A program made the position numbers and the translations under genes. From VBAS01 sp964508655 (lineage in GTDB: Bacteria > Bacteroidota > Bacteroidia > Chitinophagales > Chitinophagaceae), in contig CAZDUO010000020.1 of assembly GCA_964508655.1 (NCBI GenBank), positions 1 to 51,359 of the forward strand: a stretch of DNA of 51,359 nt, read 5' to 3'. Positions 47,578 to 51,359 of the stretch are shown here, one piece after another. Below the pieces are notes generated by a model. That model searched no databases. It had not been told where the DNA came from and was given only the letters and a program-made list of their open reading frames with translations. Position 1 is the first letter of the stretch; each line of letters starts with the position of its first letter.

Positions 47578-48639
47578 ATGTTCTCCCGCAGAATTTTTTA
47601 CTACAAGATTACCGTTCTTTCCACCATTTCACTGATGTGGGTAGTGTTTGCTTTTTTATTTCTTTACAACATCATCCTGATTGAAAAAGAACTGGTGACC
47701 GGCCGTTCGCTCCTGCTGTTTTCTTTGGCCTTTGCTATCATCGGTTTTGTTGTTTCAGCGATGCTGGTGTTTTATCTTAAAAATGCCTTTCGCCACTACC
47801 CGCTGTGGTTATCGGTAACAATAAAGATGGCGCTGACTTTCGGTTTGTTCATCCTGATTGGGTTTGTGATGCTGGCCATGTATTTTGTTTTCAGTGAGCA
47901 CAGAACCTTTGATGAGTTTGCCGATAAGTTTTACAGGAACGTATTACTTACCCGGGCATTTCTCATATTCCTGATCGACCTGGGCATCATGACCCTGCTC
48001 ACTATCTTTTTACTGGAAGTGACAGATAAATATGGCCCCGGCGGATTCTGGAGCATGATACGTGGCAAATACATAAAACCCAAAATTGAAAACCGCATTT
48101 TTATTTTTCTCGACATCAACCATGCCACCAGCATTGCCGAAAAACTCGGGCATACAAAATATTTCCGCCTGCTGCGTGATTTCTTTGCCGACATTACCGT
48201 GCCTATACTGGCCAATGGCGGCGAGATTTACCAGTATGTTGGCGACGAAGTGGTATTGTCGTGGATGAATACGGCGCTGAACAAGCAGCGCTGTTTTAAA
48301 TTTCTGCGCCAGGCTTATTTTCTTTTGAAACGCCGTGAGAAACGGTACATGCGCCGTTATGGCGTATGCCCGACTTTTAAGGCAGGCATTCATTCAGGTG
48401 AGGTAACGGCCGGTGTAATCGGCATTGTAAAAAAAGATCTGGTTTACAGCGGCGACACGCTCAATACTACGGCCCGCATCCGCAGCAAGTGTCATGAGCT
48501 GGATGAACCCTTTGTGGTATCCGGCGATTTCCTGGATGATTTTTCCACTCCCTTTGCTTACCGGGTAAATGAAATAGGTGAAATGGAATTCAAGGGCCGG
48601 GAAGAAAAAGAAAAGCTATATTCGGTGAGCTTTGAATAA
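47578..48639 (+). CDS. Membrane-anchored class III adenylate/guanylate cyclase
   Basis: The 353-residue product has four transmembrane helices (about 11-33, 45-66, 80-105 and 124-146) and a catalytic domain (about 170-350). Visible catalytic residues are Asp179 in FLDINHAT, Asp223 in YVGDEVVLSW (metal-binding pair), and Asn296 and Arg300 in LNTTARI for transition-state contact, with GIHSGEVTAGVIG before them. It therefore should make a cyclic nucleotide, probably cAMP, though specificity-determining residues were not assigned. It stands alone next to the RAYT hairpin. A Crp-like regulator occurs at 25599 but nothing links the two directly. Confidence 0.88.
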   Translation: MFSRRIFYYKITVLSTISLMWVVFAFLFLYNIILIEKELVTGRSLLLFSLAFAIIGFVVSAMLVFYLKNAFRHYPLWLSVTIKMALTFGLFILIGFVMLAMYFVFSEHRTFDEFADKFYRNVLLTRAFLIFLIDLGIMTLLTIFLLEVTDKYGPGGFWSMIRGKYIKPKIENRIFIFLDINHATSIAEKLGHTKYFRLLRDFFADITVPILANGGEIYQYVGDEVVLSWMNTALNKQRCFKFLRQAYFLLKRREKRYMRRYGVCPTFKAGIHSGEVTAGVIGIVKKDLVYSGDTLNTTARIRSKCHELDEPFVVSGDFLDDFSTPFAYRVNEIGEMEFKGREEKEKLYSVSFE

Positions 48640-48655
48640 TTAATAAAATAATTTT

Positions 48656-49615
48656 TTAATGCCGTCCCATGTGATTTTTATCCCCTGTCAGTTGATGAAG
48701 CGCTGGCTCAATATCCGGGTATTGAAAAATAAAACCCGCTTCCTGTAATTTTTCCTCACTCACTGTGGCGCTTTTCAATACCTCCACACTCATTTCGCCC
48801 AGCAGCAACCGGAGAAAAAAAGAAGGAACATGCACCGGGATATAAAACCGTCCCCGGATTTTTTTTGCAAGCAACAGGGTAAGTTTTTTATTCGTTACCG
48901 GCTGCGGCGCCACAGCATTATAGCATCCATACATGTTTTCATTTTCCAGGGCAAAAAGGATGATGCGTACAAGGTCGTCAATATGAATCCAACTGATGAC
49001 CTGCTTGCCGCTGCCTAAGATGGCAGCAATGCCGAACTGCAGGGGCTTTTTGAATTCGGTAAATGCGCCGCCTTCATTGCTCAATACAATACCGGTGCGC
49101 AGCTTTACAAGTCTTTTGCCAAGAAATGAAACCGGCTCAATAGCTTCTTCCCACTGCCTGCATGTGTCACCCAAAAAATTTTTTGCCGGCGGAGCATCTT
49201 CAGTAAATTTTTTTGGTTCTTTTTCCCCTTCTTCATCAGCGCCATACCAGCCTATAGCGGAAGCTGAAATGACAGCTTTAATATTATTGGGTATCGTTTT
49301 CAAGTTTTCGGCAAGCAGGCGGCTGCTGTCCACCCTGCTGTTTACAATTTCCTGTTTTCTTCTGGGTGTCCACCTTTTTTCAGCAACGGAAGCACCGGCC
49401 AGATGGATTATATAATCCGCTTTTGAAATGGCATCTTTATCAATAAACTTTTTTTTAATATCCCAAGTGCAGTAACTAAGCTTATCACTTATCTTTTTTT
49501 GTTGTTTATCCGGTTGCCTTGTGAAGATGATTACCCTGTAGCCTCGTTCGAGCAGGGCTTCAGTTAGCGCCTTGCCAATCAATCCTGTGCCGCCGGTAAT
49601 CAGAACCGTTTCCAT
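48656..49615 (-). CDS. TIGR01777-type NAD(P)-dependent epimerase (SDR39U1-like)
   Basis: The 319-residue product opens METVLITGGTGLIGKALTEAL, the Rossmann glycine motif of the extended SDR family. It also has LAGASVAEKRWTPRRKQEIVNSRV (family marker), ISASAIGWYG near the catalytic Ser/Tyr and VKLRTGIVLSNEGG. The C-terminal domain carries SWIHIDDLVRIILFALEN and VEVLKSATVSEEKLQEAGF. These match the widespread TIGR01777 group, linked to cell division inhibitor-like SulA-annotated homologues but of unproven function. It converges on the cyclase gene with 16 bp between stops. Confidence 0.9.
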   Translation of the reverse strand: METVLITGGTGLIGKALTEALLERGYRVIIFTRQPDKQQKKISDKLSYCTWDIKKKFIDKDAISKADYIIHLAGASVAEKRWTPRRKQEIVNSRVDSSRLLAENLKTIPNNIKAVISASAIGWYGADEEGEKEPKKFTEDAPPAKNFLGDTCRQWEEAIEPVSFLGKRLVKLRTGIVLSNEGGAFTEFKKPLQFGIAAILGSGKQVISWIHIDDLVRIILFALENENMYGCYNAVAPQPVTNKKLTLLLAKKIRGRFYIPVHVPSFFLRLLLGEMSVEVLKSATVSEEKLQEAGFIFQYPDIEPALHQLTGDKNHMGRH

Positions 49616-49685
49616 GTATCAAAATTGGCAACTTTTTTTCTACCCGTAACGATATAACTTCTGTAGCTTTACACAGGGGGTAACT

Positions 49686-51353
49686 ATGCTCCGGCGGCTG
49701 ACCAGATTATTGCTCACCTTGGTTTTCATAAATCCTTTTGCGCTTCCGGTTGTTTCGCAAACAGTTTCGTTCAGTTCAGCTTTCTCTTCCGGCACCTCTG
49801 CCGAATATTTTTCTATTCTTGGCAACAGCCAAAAACATATTTTCGTTTTATCTGTTTCGCAAAACAATCCACCAAAGCTGCTTCTGTACAACCACCAGCT
49901 TGAACCTGCAGGAGAAATGGAACTGCCGGATTTAAAAAACAGCCGTCTTCTTTTAGCAATTCCCCGCACTGATGAGCTGACACTGCTTTATGAAAAACCG
50001 GGAACCGGCTACCGCAGTTACAAAGTTTTGCATACCGCAGATGAGCCGGGAAATGAGAAAGAAATACTACAGCTTCCGCTGCAAAGAGGCTCCCGGTGGG
50101 AGCTGATTGCTTCGCCGGCTTATAAAAATTTTCTACTTTACTCTGTTGACGCTTTTTCTGCTGATTCCACACGGGTAAATACTTTTATCATCAACAGCGA
50201 ATTTGAAATTTCCGACGGTAAGCAGTTCAGCTTTAACCTTGACCGGAATTTTGACCAACTCGACTATTTATTTATTGATGACCTTGCCAACGTGTATATA
50301 CTGGTGCATGACCAGCCCGACAATTACCGGCTGGGCAGCAGGCTGCGTTTTTTTAAATATGCCTCTGCCACCGAAAAACTGACACGGAAGGAAACTTATT
50401 TCAAGGAAAAAAAACCGGTGGATATTCATCTTGGCTTTTCGGCCGACGGCAGGCAGATTTTCCTGCATTCGCTTTATTATGATTTTTATACAAAAAATGT
50501 AAACGGAGTTTTAACCTCGCTGCTCGACAGCAACCTGAATGAATTAAAACCGGTTTATTATTTTTCGTTTGACAAACAATTTAAAAAACAACTGAACAAT
50601 ACCACTTCCGGTGTATCGTCTGCCATGCTGGTTGACAACCTGAAAATTTACCGCACAACCATAAGACCGGATGGTGTTTCTTTTGTCAGCAGCATTATTG
50701 AAACAGACCTGCTGCTGAATCAAACCAGTAATTCTGCCGCCAATAATACGACAAAAAATTTCCAGCCGGCAGATATGGACCCGATACTTGGCATGATACA
50801 AAGAGAAGCCCTGATAAGAAACCAGATGAGGCTGGGTCGCACCGGTGGCCGCAGCGGCAGCACTATAGCAAGCGCCGGCAATACGGTAAGTTATGCCGAA
50901 GCCTATATGAATGTAATGGGCCAGCGGCCTGATTTATTTTTTATGGGTAAAGACAGCACCCTGAATGCAAACAGCAACCGGAATTTCCTGAAGAAAAAAA
51001 TTTACGACCGCCTTGTGCTCTTTGGTTTTCATTCTTCCGGCGAGATGGCATGGCACCGCTGGTACGAAACCGAAGACCAGTCTCTTTTCAAACGACAGGC
51101 ATTGATACCCGCAGAAACAGAAACAGATTATGTTTCTGTTTACTACCGGCACAACTTTAAAGACAAAGCCGAACTTGCTTTTACCCGGGTTTCAAAAAAA
51201 GATGGCAGCCTGCACGATGTACTGCTTTCTGTTCCCGCTCATATTTCACTACTTACCACCAAACCGCTTTGCGCCATCGGCGCCAACAGGGTTGTCCTGC
51301 TTTATGTTGACAACAGGACAAAACAGGCAGGGCTTGCAAAACTGGAATGGTGA
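49686..51353 (+). CDS. Secreted protein of unknown function, similar in design to 14479-16002
   Basis: The 555-residue product has a signal peptide (about 1-25, VVSQT). Beta-type segments follow, with alternating hydrophobic residues (LLLYNHQLEPAGEMELPD, FILL-like HIFVLSV, RQIFLHSLYYDFY), suggesting a propeller-like fold. A low-complexity region near 350-395 holds SNSAANNTTKNF and RTGGRSGST. It ends with KQAGLAKLEW at the TGA of 51351-51353, inside the window. No family was recognised. Shared size, signal and layout with the 507-residue protein at 14479 suggest a related role, but no sequence identity was established. Confidence 0.68.
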   Translation: MLRRLTRLLLTLVFINPFALPVVSQTVSFSSAFSSGTSAEYFSILGNSQKHIFVLSVSQNNPPKLLLYNHQLEPAGEMELPDLKNSRLLLAIPRTDELTLLYEKPGTGYRSYKVLHTADEPGNEKEILQLPLQRGSRWELIASPAYKNFLLYSVDAFSADSTRVNTFIINSEFEISDGKQFSFNLDRNFDQLDYLFIDDLANVYILVHDQPDNYRLGSRLRFFKYASATEKLTRKETYFKEKKPVDIHLGFSADGRQIFLHSLYYDFYTKNVNGVLTSLLDSNLNELKPVYYFSFDKQFKKQLNNTTSGVSSAMLVDNLKIYRTTIRPDGVSFVSSIIETDLLLNQTSNSAANNTTKNFQPADMDPILGMIQREALIRNQMRLGRTGGRSGSTIASAGNTVSYAEAYMNVMGQRPDLFFMGKDSTLNANSNRNFLKKKIYDRLVLFGFHSSGEMAWHRWYETEDQSLFKRQALIPAETETDYVSVYYRHNFKDKAELAFTRVSKKDGSLHDVLLSVPAHISLLTTKPLCAIGANRVVLLYVDNRTKQAGLAKLEW

Positions 51354-51359
51354 AATGGT

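Overview
The window comes from a Bacteroidota chromosome, most likely family Chitinophagaceae or a close relative. The evidence is a secreted protein with a type IX secretion sorting tail, DUF4293 and DUF6427 membrane proteins, a MetG with a fused tRNA-binding domain, a Bacteroidota-type UvrA, TAnnTTTG -7 promoter boxes close to start codons, and many small palindromic repeats. It is mostly ordinary chromosomal housekeeping and secreted-protein sequence. No rRNA, tRNA, prophage or CRISPR array was recognised.

Layout. 1-6 kb: partial CDS, a small secreted CarboxypepD_reg-like protein, a nitronate monooxygenase-like enzyme, a sugar-nucleotidyltransferase, serine hydroxymethyltransferase (glyA), a T9SS cargo protein and a DUF4293 protein. 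6-16 kb: uvrA, an ECF sigma factor, a DsbD-type thiol:disulfide interchange pair, purQ, a DUF6427 membrane protein and an unknown secreted protein. 16-24 kb: Kup potassium transporter, two paralogous alpha/beta hydrolases enclosing a lipoprotein, and two paralogous LD-carboxypeptidases enclosing a PIN toxin-antitoxin pair. 24-34 kb: a co-oriented catabolic block (LolA-like secreted protein, intradiol dioxygenase-like protein, Crp/Fnr regulator, fused double esterase, type B carboxylesterase, TIM-barrel isomerase, GH3 glycosidase, SDR dehydrogenase). 34-37 kb: opposite-strand M19 dipeptidase, D-threonine aldolase-like enzyme and RidA, a plausible D-amino-acid salvage set. 37-51 kb: hicBA with a shortened hicA, metG, a very large AsmA-like protein, a FadB/FadN-type beta-oxidation protein, a REP-associated tyrosine transposase (RAYT) between perfect inverted hairpins, a class III cyclase, a TIGR01777 epimerase and another unknown secreted protein.

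The most interesting theme is the repeat ecology. At least five families of short palindromic or iterated repeats lie between genes, and the same families occur in frame inside uvrA (three places) and metG (three places), at the N-terminus of the nitronate monooxygenase, and across the stop codons of ridA and the D-threonine aldolase gene. One repeat family appears as one empty and two filled sites, the filled copies carrying a 32- or 37-bp GC-rich palindrome at the same position. A RAYT flanked by REP-like hairpins is present and is a candidate mobiliser for some of these. Other notable observations are a DsbD whose N-terminal domain lacks its cysteine pair while the adjacent small paralogue keeps it, and a hicA gene that reads through to family-like residues after a TGA codon. 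All functional calls rest on reading the translated sequences by eye. No database search was run.
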